NCBI RefSeq assembly: GCF_021223605.1
Contig: NZ_CP075175.1
Location: 4,109,501 to 4,173,500, forward strand
DNA from: Paenibacillus sp. 481
GTDB lineage: Bacteria > Bacillota > Bacilli > Paenibacillales > Paenibacillaceae
Reading direction: 5' to 3'
Length of the DNA stretch: 64,000 bases
Shown here: positions 17,560 through 26,981 of the stretch, in pieces
Layout: every line of letters begins with the position of its first letter
Position numbering within the stretch: position 1 is the first letter of the stretch
Made by a program: the position numbers and the translations under genes
The notes under the pieces: generated by a model
The model's input: only the letters and a program-made list of their open reading frames with translations
What the model was told of the DNA's origin: nothing
Databases searched by the model: none

Positions 17560-18567
17560 TCATGGCTTGGTTCCCGCAATGTTTACAATCGTTCGGCCCC
17601 AAGTTTGCCCCTCCAGCATACGAGCAGCGACAGCTGCGACTTCCGTTAAATGGATCTCGTTCACACGTTGTAGCTGCACGAGATGGGCCCAATCTGTTGC
17701 AATACGCGACCATAATGCGCTGCGGCGGGCTTGGTCCACATAGACCGAATCGATACCATACAATGTGATGCCCCGTAAAATAAACGGATACACCGTCGCC
17801 GGCAGCGAACTACCTGCCGTCAGACCACTCGCGGCAACCGCGCCGCCGTAGTGAAGGGAAGCAAGCACGGCAGTCAATATCGGACCGCCGCACACATCCA
17901 CGGCAGCAGCCCAACGCTGCTTATCAAGCGGCCTTGGCCGCTCTGGCAGCAGTTCCGTGCGCGCCATAACTTCCTTTGCGCCAAGTTGACGCAAAGCATC
18001 TGCCAGCTGCGGCTTACCGCTTACCGCAGCTACCTCGTAGCCACCAGCGGCCAGCATCGCCACCGCAAATGTGCCTACGCCACCGCTTGCGCCAGTAACG
18101 AGCACTGGCCCGTCTTCAGGCTTTACACCATGCCGCTCAAGGCGCTCGATGGACAGCGCGGCCGTTAAACCAGCTGTGCCGAAAATCATGGCATCACGGC
18201 AGCTCAACTCTTCCGGCAGCGGAATAACCCAATCCGCTGGCACGCGGGCATATTCGCTTAGGCCACCATCATACGACACGCCAAGTTCATATCCTGTCAC
18301 AAGGACACGTTGCCCCGCCACAAAACGAGCATCGGTACTGTCCACGACAGTACCAGCCAAATCAACGCCAGGCACGAACGGGTACGATTTCACAATATTA
18401 CCGTTTGGTGAGCAAGCAAGTGCGTCCTTGTAGTTCAAGCTGGAGTAGGCTACCTGTATCGTAACGTCCCCGCTTGGCAGCTCATTCCACTGACGGGTCT
18501 GAACCCGTGCTTGAACGTCACCCTCTCCCGTCTTGTTTAAGACGAGCGCTTGATAAGCTTGATTCAC
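17560..18567 (-). CDS. YhdH/AcuI-type NADPH-dependent quinone oxidoreductase
   Basis: 335 residues of the medium-chain dehydrogenase fold without the structural-zinc Cys cluster. SSLNYKDALA near residue 40, PGVDLAGTV and the NADP-binding VTGASGGVG near 150 are typical of YhdH/YhfP/AcuI, which reduces acrylyl-CoA or similar enoyl/quinone substrates. The chosen start is GTG at 18567, 10 bases behind AGGAGG; longer in-frame Met codons (to 18621) have no site. Its TGA overlaps an ATG of a doubtful 34-codon ORF. Single-gene unit on the minus strand next to the M42 peptidase. Confidence 0.88.
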   Translation of the reverse strand: MNQAYQALVLNKTGEGDVQARVQTRQWNELPSGDVTIQVAYSSLNYKDALACSPNGNIVKSYPFVPGVDLAGTVVDSTDARFVAGQRVLVTGYELGVSYDGGLSEYARVPADWVIPLPEELSCRDAMIFGTAGLTAALSIERLERHGVKPEDGPVLVTGASGGVGTFAVAMLAAGGYEVAAVSGKPQLADALRQLGAKEVMARTELLPERPRPLDKQRWAAAVDVCGGPILTAVLASLHYGGAVAASGLTAGSSLPATVYPFILRGITLYGIDSVYVDQARRSALWSRIATDWAHLVQLQRVNEIHLTEVAAVAARMLEGQTWGRTIVNIAGTKP

Positions 18568-18677
18568 AGCGAATTCGCCTCCTTTATGCCGCATCTTGCA
18601 AATCATGCAGATCATGCACATGTAAGCCGTTTCAACCGATTATTTCATTCACCATCTCTACACAGATGGATTCCGCC

Positions 18678-19778
18678 TTATTCACAAATGTAAGCTGCCA
18701 ACAAGCGCGCCGTATTTATGACCGCTTGCTCATGCGTGCGCTCCATCGCGTGTGAAGCTTGTACACCGGGCCCGATCAACGCGGCGCGAATGTTATTTCC
18801 ACCGCGCAGCGCAGCAGAAGCATCTGAGCCGTAAAAAGGATAAATATCTGTGACGTATTGGATACCATCGCGTTCTGCCAGTTCAATGAGCGTACCCGTC
18901 ATAAAGTAATCGTATGGCCCTGATGAATCTTTGGCACAAATCGAAACATCTGTCTCCTTGCAGTTTAAATCATCACCGATAGCTCCCATATCAACAGCAA
19001 TCATTTCCGTAATATCAGCAGGAATATAAGAAGCGCCATGACCAATTTCCTCATAATTCGTGATGAAAATGACCGTATCATGCCGTGGCTGCCACTTGGT
19101 CCGACTCATACTTTCCAACAAGCCGAACAGCGCGGCAACACTCGCTTTGTCATCCAAATGGCGTGACTTTATAAAGCCAGAAGGCGTGTGGACCGCCCGA
19201 GGTTCAAAGGAAACATAGTCGCCTGTACGAATGCCAAGCTGCTGTGTATCTTTTTCTGTATGTACAAGTTCATCAATACGGACAACCATTACTTTGTCAT
19301 CACGTTTCAACTCATCAGAGTTTCGAAACACGTGGGTCGAAGGTTGATTCGTCTGGATCGTGCCCGTGTACACTTTGCCAGAGCGGGTATGAATTTGACA
19401 ATATTCATTTTCAATGGCGTTCATCATATAGCCACCGATTGAAGTGAGGCGTAAAGTGCCGTCGTCGTTAATGGAACGTACCATTGCGCCGAGCGTGTCT
19501 GCATGAGCAGACAGACAAATGACGCGGTTTGCATCGCTCGCATGACCGGAAACACGAATTATGCCACAGCCTTTTTGCGTACTCTCATAAGTAAAGCCAA
19601 GCCGCTTCGCTTCTTGAGCGATGCGCTCCATGATGTGATGTGTATAACCGGTTGGGCTAGGAGTATTTAACAGCTCAAGTAAAAACGATAGGACGTAATT
19701 GTCGTCAATGGATACATGCAACGCTTCTGGACGTACGTTCGCATGGGGGGGCGTCTCGTGATGTTCATTTGTAGTCAT
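18678..19778 (-). CDS. M42 family metallo-aminopeptidase
   Basis: 366 residues. Zinc ligands can be followed: SAHADT near residue 89, LDDK near 206, the EEIGHG catalytic pair near 243 and a C-terminal HAMERTHEQ near 341. M42 enzymes (glutamyl aminopeptidase, deblocking aminopeptidase) are cytosolic oligomers that trim short peptides. A GGAG lies 12 bases before the ATG. The N-terminal 25 residues are His/Thr rich and outside the family domain. Confidence 0.9.
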   Translation of the reverse strand: MTTNEHHETPPHANVRPEALHVSIDDNYVLSFLLELLNTPSPTGYTHHIMERIAQEAKRLGFTYESTQKGCGIIRVSGHASDANRVICLSAHADTLGAMVRSINDDGTLRLTSIGGYMMNAIENEYCQIHTRSGKVYTGTIQTNQPSTHVFRNSDELKRDDKVMVVRIDELVHTEKDTQQLGIRTGDYVSFEPRAVHTPSGFIKSRHLDDKASVAALFGLLESMSRTKWQPRHDTVIFITNYEEIGHGASYIPADITEMIAVDMGAIGDDLNCKETDVSICAKDSSGPYDYFMTGTLIELAERDGIQYVTDIYPFYGSDASAALRGGNNIRAALIGPGVQASHAMERTHEQAVINTARLLAAYICE

Positions 19779-19866
19779 GTTGTGTGGTCACTCCTTATGT
19801 ATAATTGAGTAACGTGCAAGTGACAGATAACCAAAGAACGAGCTATCACTTACACGGGGGAACTTG

Positions 19867-20184
19867 TTAAATCTTGTTGGTGGAATCTTCTTCCGTAGGT
19901 ACAAGTGCCTCTGTAGGCATTAAATACCCTGTAGCGTCGATAACATGTGCTAGCTGCTGCTCAAGCATCTTTATTTTTCGCTGCATTTTATACTGCAAAT
20001 AAATGCTGTAAGAGCCGACGATTAAGGCGCCGAGTACGGTACAGCCGAGTATAAGCAAAATGAGCGGCACATCAAAGGTGCCAAACAATAAATTGACTTG
20101 CACCGGTTCTACGTTGATCACGGCGAAAATAGCCGTAATTAACGCAAACAATAGGCCTGCTAACAAAGACCATTGAATTCGCAT
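19867..20184 (-). CDS. LapA-domain (DUF1049) membrane protein
   Basis: 105 residues with two membrane helices (about 5-27 and 40-65) followed by a short coiled segment KMQRKIKMLEQQL. The layout, with NVEPVQVNLLFG between the helices, matches LapA/YciS-like DUF1049 proteins, whose enterobacterial members take part in lipopolysaccharide assembly; Firmicute function is unknown. Start chosen at 20184 behind AAGGAGG. Divergent from the FAD oxidoreductase. Confidence 0.85.
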   Translation of the reverse strand: MRIQWSLLAGLLFALITAIFAVINVEPVQVNLLFGTFDVPLILLILGCTVLGALIVGSYSIYLQYKMQRKIKMLEQQLAHVIDATGYLMPTEALVPTEEDSTNKI

Positions 20185-20309
20185 AAGATGTCCTCCTTTT
20201 CCCTGTTGTAGGGAGTTGGTTTCATGTGGTGATGTAATATCAGTATAATGTTCGACAGCGAGTGTCACAAGTTGAAACGAAGTTTAATTATAAAGTGAGG
20301 AGGGATAGT

Positions 20310-21914
20310 ATGGAAAACTTAGAAGCAGATGTTGTCATCATTGGTGGAGGACTAGGTGGAACGATTGCAGCTTGGACGTTAGCGGAGCGAGGGTATCGTG
20401 TTCTGATGACAGAAGAAACGGATTGGATCGGGGGCCAGCTAACGAGCCAAGCTGTTCCTCCTGATGAGCATCCGTGGATTGAGGAGTTTGGCAGTACGCG
20501 CAGTTACAGGGCATTTAGACACGCTGTACGTAATCATTATCGGGATTCGAATCTTATTTTACCTGAGGTGGCGCAGCACGAAAAATATGTGACCCAATTC
20601 AATCCGGGGAGTGGATGGGTCAGTCGGTTGTGTCATGAGCCGCGGCTTGCCCATGAGATTTTGCTGCGAATGCTGGCGCCACACTTGAAGAGTGGTCGCT
20701 TACACATCATGGTTGAGACGATACCGGTAGAGGCTGATTGTGAAAAAGATGAGGTAGAGCATGTTGTGGTACGGCATTTGCCGAGCGGTTGCTTAACGCG
20801 CTTGAGGGGAAGCTTTTTTGTGGACGCGACTGAACTAGGTGACTTGCTACCGCTAGCAGGGATCGAGCATGTTGTTGGTGCAGAGTCTGCTGCGGATACG
20901 AAGGAACCACACGCACTGCCGGAAGCTAACTCACGGGACATTCAATCGTTTACGATCGTTATGGCGTTAACGATGGATGAGCAGCATCCTGACAAAGGGG
21001 AAATGATCCCTAAGCCGGAGATGTACGATTGGTGGAAAAAGTTCCGGTACCCAGATTCCCCGTATCCACTGCTCAACTGGTGGGACATTAAGCCAGGTAC
21101 AAAAGCGGAATATCGCAAGTTCGTCTTACTTTCAGACAATTGGAAGGACTACCCGTTATGGACATATCGACGGATTATAAATCGAAAGCAGTTTAAGCCA
21201 GAAGTATATCCGCATGACATTTCCCTTATTAATTGGCCGCAAAATGATTATTCGCTCAAATCGCTAATCGAAAGTGATTACAATGAGCGTCAACGAATCA
21301 TTGAAGAAGCGCGTCAATTAAGCTTATCTTTGCTCTACTGGCTTCAGACTGAAGCGCCGCGTCATGACTCGGGCTTTGGCTATCCTAATTTAAGTTTGCG
21401 TGGAGACGTGCTTGGCACAAAGGATGGGCTGGCGAAAGCACCGTACATTCGCGAATCACGCCGCATTCGAGCGCTGTATACGATTACGGAAGGTGACGTA
21501 AACAAAGAAATACGCCAGCAGCAAGGGCTTGGTATTCGTCGATATGAGGATAGCGTCGGAGTGGGCCGATATTTTCTGGATTTGCATATGACGACAGAAA
21601 CACGCCGGACAGCTTATATTCCTGCTTTGCCGTATGAAATACCACTAAGCGCACTGCTGCCGATCCGTGTTCGTAACGTGCTGCCCGCTTGTAAAAATAT
21701 TGGCACGACGCAAATTACGAATGGTTGTTATCGCTTGCATCCAACCGAATGGAACATCGGCGAAGCGGTAGGGCATTTACTTGCGTATGCGTTGCAACAT
21801 GAATTGACGCCACACGACATACGATTCCAGCGTGAACATTTGCACGCCTATCAAGCGGAACTGGACGCTGCAGGGGTGGAGCGAAGCTGGCCATTTGACG
21901 GAAAAGAGCTGTAA
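20310..21914 (+). CDS. FAD-dependent oxidoreductase, FAD_oxidored family
   Basis: 534 residues. The N-terminus carries the dinucleotide-binding VVIIGGGLGGTIAAW motif followed by TEETDWIGGQLTSQ, the signature of the FAD-dependent oxidoreductases often found next to sugar-degradation genes or in secreted form. FVDATELGDLLP near 175 and the C-terminal TNGCYRLHPTEWNIGEAVG complete the FAD fold. No signal peptide, so cytosolic. Start at 20310 has GAGGAGGG; the longer reading to 20262 has none. Substrate unknown. Confidence 0.85.
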   Translation: MENLEADVVIIGGGLGGTIAAWTLAERGYRVLMTEETDWIGGQLTSQAVPPDEHPWIEEFGSTRSYRAFRHAVRNHYRDSNLILPEVAQHEKYVTQFNPGSGWVSRLCHEPRLAHEILLRMLAPHLKSGRLHIMVETIPVEADCEKDEVEHVVVRHLPSGCLTRLRGSFFVDATELGDLLPLAGIEHVVGAESAADTKEPHALPEANSRDIQSFTIVMALTMDEQHPDKGEMIPKPEMYDWWKKFRYPDSPYPLLNWWDIKPGTKAEYRKFVLLSDNWKDYPLWTYRRIINRKQFKPEVYPHDISLINWPQNDYSLKSLIESDYNERQRIIEEARQLSLSLLYWLQTEAPRHDSGFGYPNLSLRGDVLGTKDGLAKAPYIRESRRIRALYTITEGDVNKEIRQQQGLGIRRYEDSVGVGRYFLDLHMTTETRRTAYIPALPYEIPLSALLPIRVRNVLPACKNIGTTQITNGCYRLHPTEWNIGEAVGHLLAYALQHELTPHDIRFQREHLHAYQAELDAAGVERSWPFDGKEL

Positions 21915-22108
21915 GGCTAGCCAGTCGTTGTTAGGCTTAAGGCTGCTAGGTTGTTGTAAGGTAGTTAGCTTGATATTCGCTGTGTGTACAGTTTGGCGTT
22001 AACAGCCGATAAGGCGACAAGCCTGCAAGCCTGCAAGCCCACAAGTCAACAAGCCCACAAGTCCATCAGTCCGCAATTCATAACATTTCACACGTGACGA
22101 GCAAAATA

Positions 22109-22140
22109 AAAGAGGCGAGAGCATCCGCTCTTCGCCTCTT
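22109..22140. terminator. Bidirectional terminator between FAD oxidoreductase and pepF
   Basis: AAGAGGCG-GAGC pairs with GCTC-CGCCTCTT with one bulged A and loop ATCC; A-rich before and T-rich after. Shared by the two convergent genes. Just upstream (22015-22080) is a run of CAAGCC/CACAAG-type short repeats. Confidence 0.75.
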
Positions 22141-22163
22141 GTTATTAAGCATCAACAGCTTGC

Positions 22164-23957
22164 TTACTTGGCTGCTGTTTGCTCCATTTCTTCAATCAGC
22201 GATTCCAAAATGCTCATCGCTTCTTCAATCGGAGCCGCTGTAGACATGTCTACGCCTGCTTTTTTCAAAATATTGATCGGGTAGTCGCTGCCCCCGCTCT
22301 TCAGGAAGCCCAGATAACGCTCAACCGCTGGCTGGCCTTCCTCCAAGATTTGCTTGGAGAAGCTTTGCGCAGCTGAAAAGCCTGTCGCGTACTTGTACAC
22401 GTAGAAGCTTGTGTAGAAGTGAGGGATGCGTGCCCATTCCATTTCAATATCTTGATCAACGACCATGTCGTCGCCATAATATTTTTTGGACAGCTCATAG
22501 TAAATTTCGCTCAATACTTGAGCAGTCAATGCCTCGCCTTGCTCAGCGCGTTCGTGCATAATCATTTCGAACTCCGCAAACATCGTTTGACGGAACACCG
22601 TCGTACGATATTGATCCACGTAGTACGCCAGCAAATACATCTTCTCTTTCGGATCGGTTGTCTTCTTCAGCAAATAATCCATCAACAACGCTTCGTTCAG
22701 CGTGGACGCAACTTCAGCCAAGAAGATCGGGTATTGCGCATCACGGTAACGCAAGTTATTGTCCGAGAAATAAGTGTGCAGCGCATGACCCATCTCGTGA
22801 GTTAACGTGAACATGCTGTTCAAGTTGTCTTTATGATTAAGCAGTACATACGGGTGAGTGCCATAAGCGCCCCAGCTATATGCTCCCGTGCGCTTGCCTT
22901 CATTTTCGTACACATCGATCCAGCTATTGTCATAGCCGTCTTGCAGCACATTCAAATAGTTTTCGCCAAGTGGCTTCAAGCTTTCTTTCGTAATCTTCTT
23001 GGCTTCATCGTATGGAATCTTCATATCGAACTCGTCTACAATCGGTGCAGACAGATCGTACATATGCAGCTTGTCGACTTTGAGCAGCTTCGTGCGCAAT
23101 TTCATGTAGCGATGCATAAGCGGCAAATGCTTATGTACCGTTGCAATGAGATTCGTATACACTTCTTTCGGAATGTTGTCGCCGAACAGCGACATTTCGA
23201 GTGCAGAAGGATACTTGCGCGCTTTGGCGTAAAATAAGTTCTTAGTCACGTTTGCGCTTAATGTCGCTGCAATCGTATTGCGCTGTTTACGGTACGTCCC
23301 ATAGACAGCTTCAAATGCACGTTCACGAACACCGCGATCACGGCTCTCCAAAAATTGCGAATAGCGGCCGTGTGTTAATTCAACTTCTTCACCGGCTTCA
23401 TTTTTAATTTTCGGAAACTTCATGTCTGCATTGTTGATCATGCTGTAAATAGACTCGGGACCTTTAGACAAGTTCCCAACTTGAGCAAGCAAAGCTTCTT
23501 CAGCTTTGGAAAGAATGTGTGCTTTTTGGCGTTTCATTTCAATGAGTGTGAAGCGGTATGGTTCCAATGCTGCTTCTTGAATCATCTTATCAAGTTGCTC
23601 ATCAGACAGGGACAAAATTTCTGGTGTAATGAAGGATAATGCTTCGCCTACCGTAACCGACAGCTTCTTTGACTTTTCAGCCAATGCAAGCGGCTGCGGA
23701 GCTGCTGTATCCTCATGATGACGCATATTGGCATACACGTATAGACGCTCGGTATGAAGAGAAATGTCATCTTCCAATTCAAAGCACGCTTTGAGCGTTT
23801 GAACATCGCTTAATTTACCTTGGTATTGCTTCATTTTCTCGACGAGTTGATGTACAAGGGTATATTCTTTCTCCCACTCGGCTTGAGAACCTAGTATATC
23901 TTCCAGTCTCCACCGATTCTCTTGCGGCACGTCTGAGCGTTTAATCACCTGTTGCAT
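22164..23957 (-). CDS. pepF: Oligoendopeptidase F (M3 family)
   Basis: 597 residues from the inner start, the usual PepF length. The zinc site HEMGHALH lies near residue 386 with the downstream Glu in the EVASTLNEAL segment. It degrades peptides of roughly 7-17 residues. The start at 23957 has GAGGAGG 6 bases upstream. However, the reading frame stays open to a GTG at 24113, which has its own AGGAGG nine bases upstream and would add 52 residues resembling a signal peptide (KRH basic start, VVVSIVGVMLCTTLF core). Two products, one cytosolic and one exported, are possible. Confidence 0.93.
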   Translation of the reverse strand: MQQVIKRSDVPQENRWRLEDILGSQAEWEKEYTLVHQLVEKMKQYQGKLSDVQTLKACFELEDDISLHTERLYVYANMRHHEDTAAPQPLALAEKSKKLSVTVGEALSFITPEILSLSDEQLDKMIQEAALEPYRFTLIEMKRQKAHILSKAEEALLAQVGNLSKGPESIYSMINNADMKFPKIKNEAGEEVELTHGRYSQFLESRDRGVRERAFEAVYGTYRKQRNTIAATLSANVTKNLFYAKARKYPSALEMSLFGDNIPKEVYTNLIATVHKHLPLMHRYMKLRTKLLKVDKLHMYDLSAPIVDEFDMKIPYDEAKKITKESLKPLGENYLNVLQDGYDNSWIDVYENEGKRTGAYSWGAYGTHPYVLLNHKDNLNSMFTLTHEMGHALHTYFSDNNLRYRDAQYPIFLAEVASTLNEALLMDYLLKKTTDPKEKMYLLAYYVDQYRTTVFRQTMFAEFEMIMHERAEQGEALTAQVLSEIYYELSKKYYGDDMVVDQDIEMEWARIPHFYTSFYVYKYATGFSAAQSFSKQILEEGQPAVERYLGFLKSGGSDYPINILKKAGVDMSTAAPIEEAMSILESLIEEMEQTAAK

Positions 23958-24210
23958 ATGTACCCTCCTCATGGATTTGGACTGTGGTAAGAGGCTATTG
24001 CCGTATGTATATGGAGTCCACGCATGTACGTTCGTACTGCGGGACCCTGTAAAGAGAGTAGTGCAAAGCATAACTCCCACAATCGATACTACAACTATAT
24101 GGCGCTTCCTCACAAAAATAAACCTCCTGTCGTCAATCGCCCCAGATGAGACGACTTAGGCTTGTGAGGTAGTATGGCCGAATTTCGGTTATTCTAATAT
24201 GAAGCTAGAC

Positions 24211-24390
24211 CTATCTTCCTAAGTTGAAGGCAGAATAAACAATAAGGAAGAAGGCAAAAACGATGAATACGAGCGAACATATAGCCATCCAGCGGCGTAA
24301 AGGAACGGGGACAGTATCCTTTTTCCATATAAGGAGGCCACCTAATATGAAGGCTAACACAATAAATGCAATCGTATTAAAGGAGTTCAT
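24211..24390 (-). CDS. Small two-helix membrane protein
   Basis: 59 residues, two hydrophobic helices (about 6-23 and 36-54) separated by a basic KKDTVPVPLRR loop. The ATG at 24390 has AGAGGTG five bases upstream. It begins 10 bp after the stop of the 77-residue gene upstream on the same strand, so they probably share a transcript. I do not recognise the family; it looks like the short membrane proteins common in Bacillales. Confidence 0.6.
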   Translation of the reverse strand: MNSFNTIAFIVLAFILGGLLIWKKDTVPVPLRRWMAICSLVFIVFAFFLIVYSAFNLGR

Positions 24391-24400
24391 GCAGGCACCT

Positions 24401-24634
24401 CTATACTTGCTTGAAGGCATCCATAATGGATTGCCACTCATCTTCCTTACCTACGAATTTCTCTTTTGGGAAACGGTGCTCAGCCCAGTTCATCATGGCT
24501 GGGCGGCTTAGAAAGTGATGCGTATCCTCGCCCCATTCTTGGGAAATTTCGCGGAGGATGAGGTGGCGTCCTTGTACTTCAACCGTCAGCATGTTCCATT
24601 TGTCTGTCTTGTAAATAACGTGTGTCTTAAACAT
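24401..24634 (-). CDS. Conserved-looking small protein of unknown function
   Basis: 77 residues, soluble, acidic/Trp-containing (EISQEWGEDTHHFLSRPAMMNW). The start is uncertain: ATG 24634 has a GAGG 13 bases away; a TTG at 24646 is too close to it. It precedes the 59-residue membrane protein by 10 bp. No recognisable motif or family. Confidence 0.55.
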   Translation of the reverse strand: MFKTHVIYKTDKWNMLTVEVQGRHLILREISQEWGEDTHHFLSRPAMMNWAEHRFPKEKFVGKEDEWQSIMDAFKQV

Positions 24635-24840
24635 AATAAATCTCAAACCTCGTTTCTGTAGTGAAAAACAGCGCGTCGCTGCTCTGTTTCTTGCTCAATC
24701 GATCATTATCGTTCATCATAACCTAAGCCTTCCCATGAAATCAAATCAATTGTTTAGGCAAATCAGTTGCGTTGGACAAATGAGATCCGTATAATGGAAA
24801 TATTCGCCTTTAGGGTGGAGATTGTGAGGAGGTTTTGAAC

Positions 24841-25041
24841 TTGAAAGGTACTGTTAAATGGTTTAATGCCGAGAAAGGCTATGGGTTTATCCAGGTGGAG
24901 AACGGTGACGATGTATTCGTTCATTTCTCTGCTATTTCAGGAGAAGGCTTTAAGTCTTTGGAGGAAGGTCAGGCAGTTGAGTTCGAGATTTCGCAAGGAA
25001 ACCGTGGTCCACAAGCCGCTAACGTCTCTAAAGTATATTGA
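24841..25041 (+). CDS. Cold-shock protein, CspA family
   Basis: 66 residues, exact family length. The RNA-binding motifs GYGFIQV and VFVHFSAI are intact. It is an RNA chaperone of the OB fold. The start is TTG at 24841, eight bases behind GAGGAGG; it gives the standard MKGTVKWFN beginning. A terminator follows at 25096. Single-gene unit. Confidence 0.96.
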   Translation: MKGTVKWFNAEKGYGFIQVENGDDVFVHFSAISGEGFKSLEEGQAVEFEISQGNRGPQAANVSKVY

Positions 25042-25095
25042 GGTTGTCACAAGAAATGATCATTTTATAACTTAAAATCTCGCTACGATATGAAT

Positions 25096-25138
25096 AGCAG
25101 TCCGCACCGGGCAATCGGTGAGGGCTGCTTTATTTTTG
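25096..25138 (+). terminator. Intrinsic terminator after the csp gene
   Basis: GCAGTCC/GGGCTGC outer stem and ACCG/CGGT inner stem, then TTTATTTTTG. Confidence 0.8.
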
Positions 25139-25247
25139 TGTTCAGCAAACGGTGTCGGCATGACAATTTACTTTTTCTTTGACCAGCTTAAAGCTGTAAT
25201 GATAAACTTATATATTGTTGAAACTGTTTGATAGGGAGCGTAGAAAT

Positions 25248-25994
25248 ATGCCTAAGTTTAAGCTATTTAAAGACCGTAAAGGAAAAGCCGATCAGGCAAA
25301 GAACAACCAGTGGGTGAAATTAAGCCGCGAAATATATATGCAAGCCCGGAGTGGTGGACCAAACCCAGACTCGAATTTTGGCTTAAAGACGGCGATTGCT
25401 AATGCACGTGCCATTAAAATGCCGGTAGACAATATCGATCGTGCGATTAAAAAAGCAACGGGCGGAGCAGATAGTGTCGAGTACGCAGAAATCGTATACG
25501 AGGGATATGGACCAGGCGGCGTTGCCATTATGGTTCGCGCCTTGACGGATAACCGTAATCGCACAGCTGCTGACGTGCGTTCGATTTTTAATAAGCGTGG
25601 CGGTAACATGGGTGAGTCTGGCTGTGTATCGTATATGTTCGATCACAAAGGACTGCTCGTCATCGATCGTGAAGCATACGAAGTGGATGAAGACACCATG
25701 ATGATGCAAGCGCTGGAGAGCGGCGCTGAAGATATTGTTGTGAATGAAGACAGCTTCGAAGTGCTGACACATCCACATCAATTTGAAGAAGTAAAGAAAT
25801 CGCTTGAAGAAGCAGGCTACGAGTTCCAAAGTGCGGATGTTCGTTATCTTCCGCAAAATATGGTAGCAGTGGACGGAGAAAATGCGGAGAAACTGCTTAA
25901 AATGATGGACGGATTCGAAGATAACGATGACGTTCAAGACGTGTACACGAACTTCGAGGTTAGCGAAGAAGAAATGGCGCGTATTCAAGGTTAG
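25248..25994 (+). CDS. YebC/PmpR family protein, YeeI-type
   Basis: 248 residues. The NFGLKTAIANARAIKMP and GYGPGGVAIMV segments define the YebC family; the KNNQW sequence near residue 25 marks the YeeI-like branch of Bacillus. YebC proteins have been described as transcriptional regulators and, more recently, as translation factors that help at proline stretches. The start at 25248 lies behind TAGGGAGCG; an in-frame start at 25215 is unsupported. Followed by a strong terminator. Confidence 0.92.
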   Translation: MPKFKLFKDRKGKADQAKNNQWVKLSREIYMQARSGGPNPDSNFGLKTAIANARAIKMPVDNIDRAIKKATGGADSVEYAEIVYEGYGPGGVAIMVRALTDNRNRTAADVRSIFNKRGGNMGESGCVSYMFDHKGLLVIDREAYEVDEDTMMMQALESGAEDIVVNEDSFEVLTHPHQFEEVKKSLEEAGYEFQSADVRYLPQNMVAVDGENAEKLLKMMDGFEDNDDVQDVYTNFEVSEEEMARIQG

Positions 25995-26052
25995 AACTCT
26001 TGAGTTCGGGCCATGGACATTCCTGAAATGAACAATTGACATGATCATAATA

Positions 26053-26116
26053 GAAGCCCCTGTTGTTGTCCTCATTCCTTGTCCTTAAGGTGTATAAGAC
26101 CACGCAGGGGCTTTTT
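26053..26116 (+). terminator. Terminator after the yebC-like gene
   Basis: AAGCCCCTG (26053) pairs with CAGGGGCTT across a 43-base loop, followed by five T. Confidence 0.7.
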
Positions 26117-26224
26117 ATGTGGTGCTGTATTCATCTCGCTTTAATCTTGATTTCATCACGGTCTGATCTGAACGTTATCACTTTGCCCGTATGTCTATTT
26201 ATTAGCCGCATAATGTCCGACTAA

Positions 26225-26875
26225 TTATTGTATGATACGCAAGATGTCGTCAACCTCTTTGCGAGCAGGTGAGGCAGGTGTAACTTTCGGATATCCTAGC
26301 GCTAGCACCATATTAACTTGACGATCATGCGGAATGTCGAGCAGTTGCTTTATCGCTGCTTCCGCTAATAATACGGGACCGGTCATCGGGCATGTCGCCA
26401 GACCGCGGGCGTGAGCGGCTAGCATCACGTTCTGGATGGCAAGGCAACTGCTCTTAATGCCTTCTTCTTCCCATATGGAATCTGGAACTAAGCCGATCGG
26501 ATCAAAAATGCGTTCTCTAAATTTAGAGGTATACGGCGTTGCTAGCGCGATAATGAGCACGGGAGCATCGGAAAATGCTGTCGCATAAGGCCCAAATGAA
26601 CGCGTCAACATGCGTGCTTCCCTAGCGAGCCCTAGCGCTTCCGCCTCGTGCCCTCGTTTATGCAGCGCATCCCATGTCAATTCTTCAATTTGCTTGATGA
26701 TGTCACGATTTAAAATGGCGATAAATTCCCACGTTTGTGAATTCGTATCGCTAGGCGCATATCGCGCACACTCCATAATTTCGCGTATATGTTCCAATTC
26801 AACAGGACGATCCATATAATGACGCACGCTGCGACGTTGTTGAATGACTTCTTTTACTAATTCGTAAGTTGTCAA
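26225..26875 (-). CDS. Nitroreductase family protein
   Basis: 216 residues, FMN-binding nitroreductase fold with the RRSVRHY N-terminal FMN motif, APSDTNSQTWEF and a C-terminal LALGYPK. Such enzymes reduce nitro groups, quinones or flavins with NAD(P)H. The start is TTG at 26875, seven bases after GGAGG. The gene follows an MFS transporter on the same strand with a gap of about 106 bp. Substrate unknown. Confidence 0.9.
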   Translation of the reverse strand: MTTYELVKEVIQQRRSVRHYMDRPVELEHIREIMECARYAPSDTNSQTWEFIAILNRDIIKQIEELTWDALHKRGHEAEALGLAREARMLTRSFGPYATAFSDAPVLIIALATPYTSKFRERIFDPIGLVPDSIWEEEGIKSSCLAIQNVMLAAHARGLATCPMTGPVLLAEAAIKQLLDIPHDRQVNMVLALGYPKVTPASPARKEVDDILRIIQ

Positions 26876-26981
26876 ATCGGTTCCTCCGCTCCTGTGAAAG
26901 TATTTGTGAGCTGATGTTAGTATCTGGTGCTAATATATTAGCATGGGCTGCTCGAGAAATGCAACGACTCATTCGAATTGT

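Noticed and set aside
17459-17563. 34-codon ORF starting at the ATGA overlap with the AcuI-like gene
   Set aside because: Coupling is possible but there is no proper ribosome site and no recognisable sequence; too weak to list as a gene.
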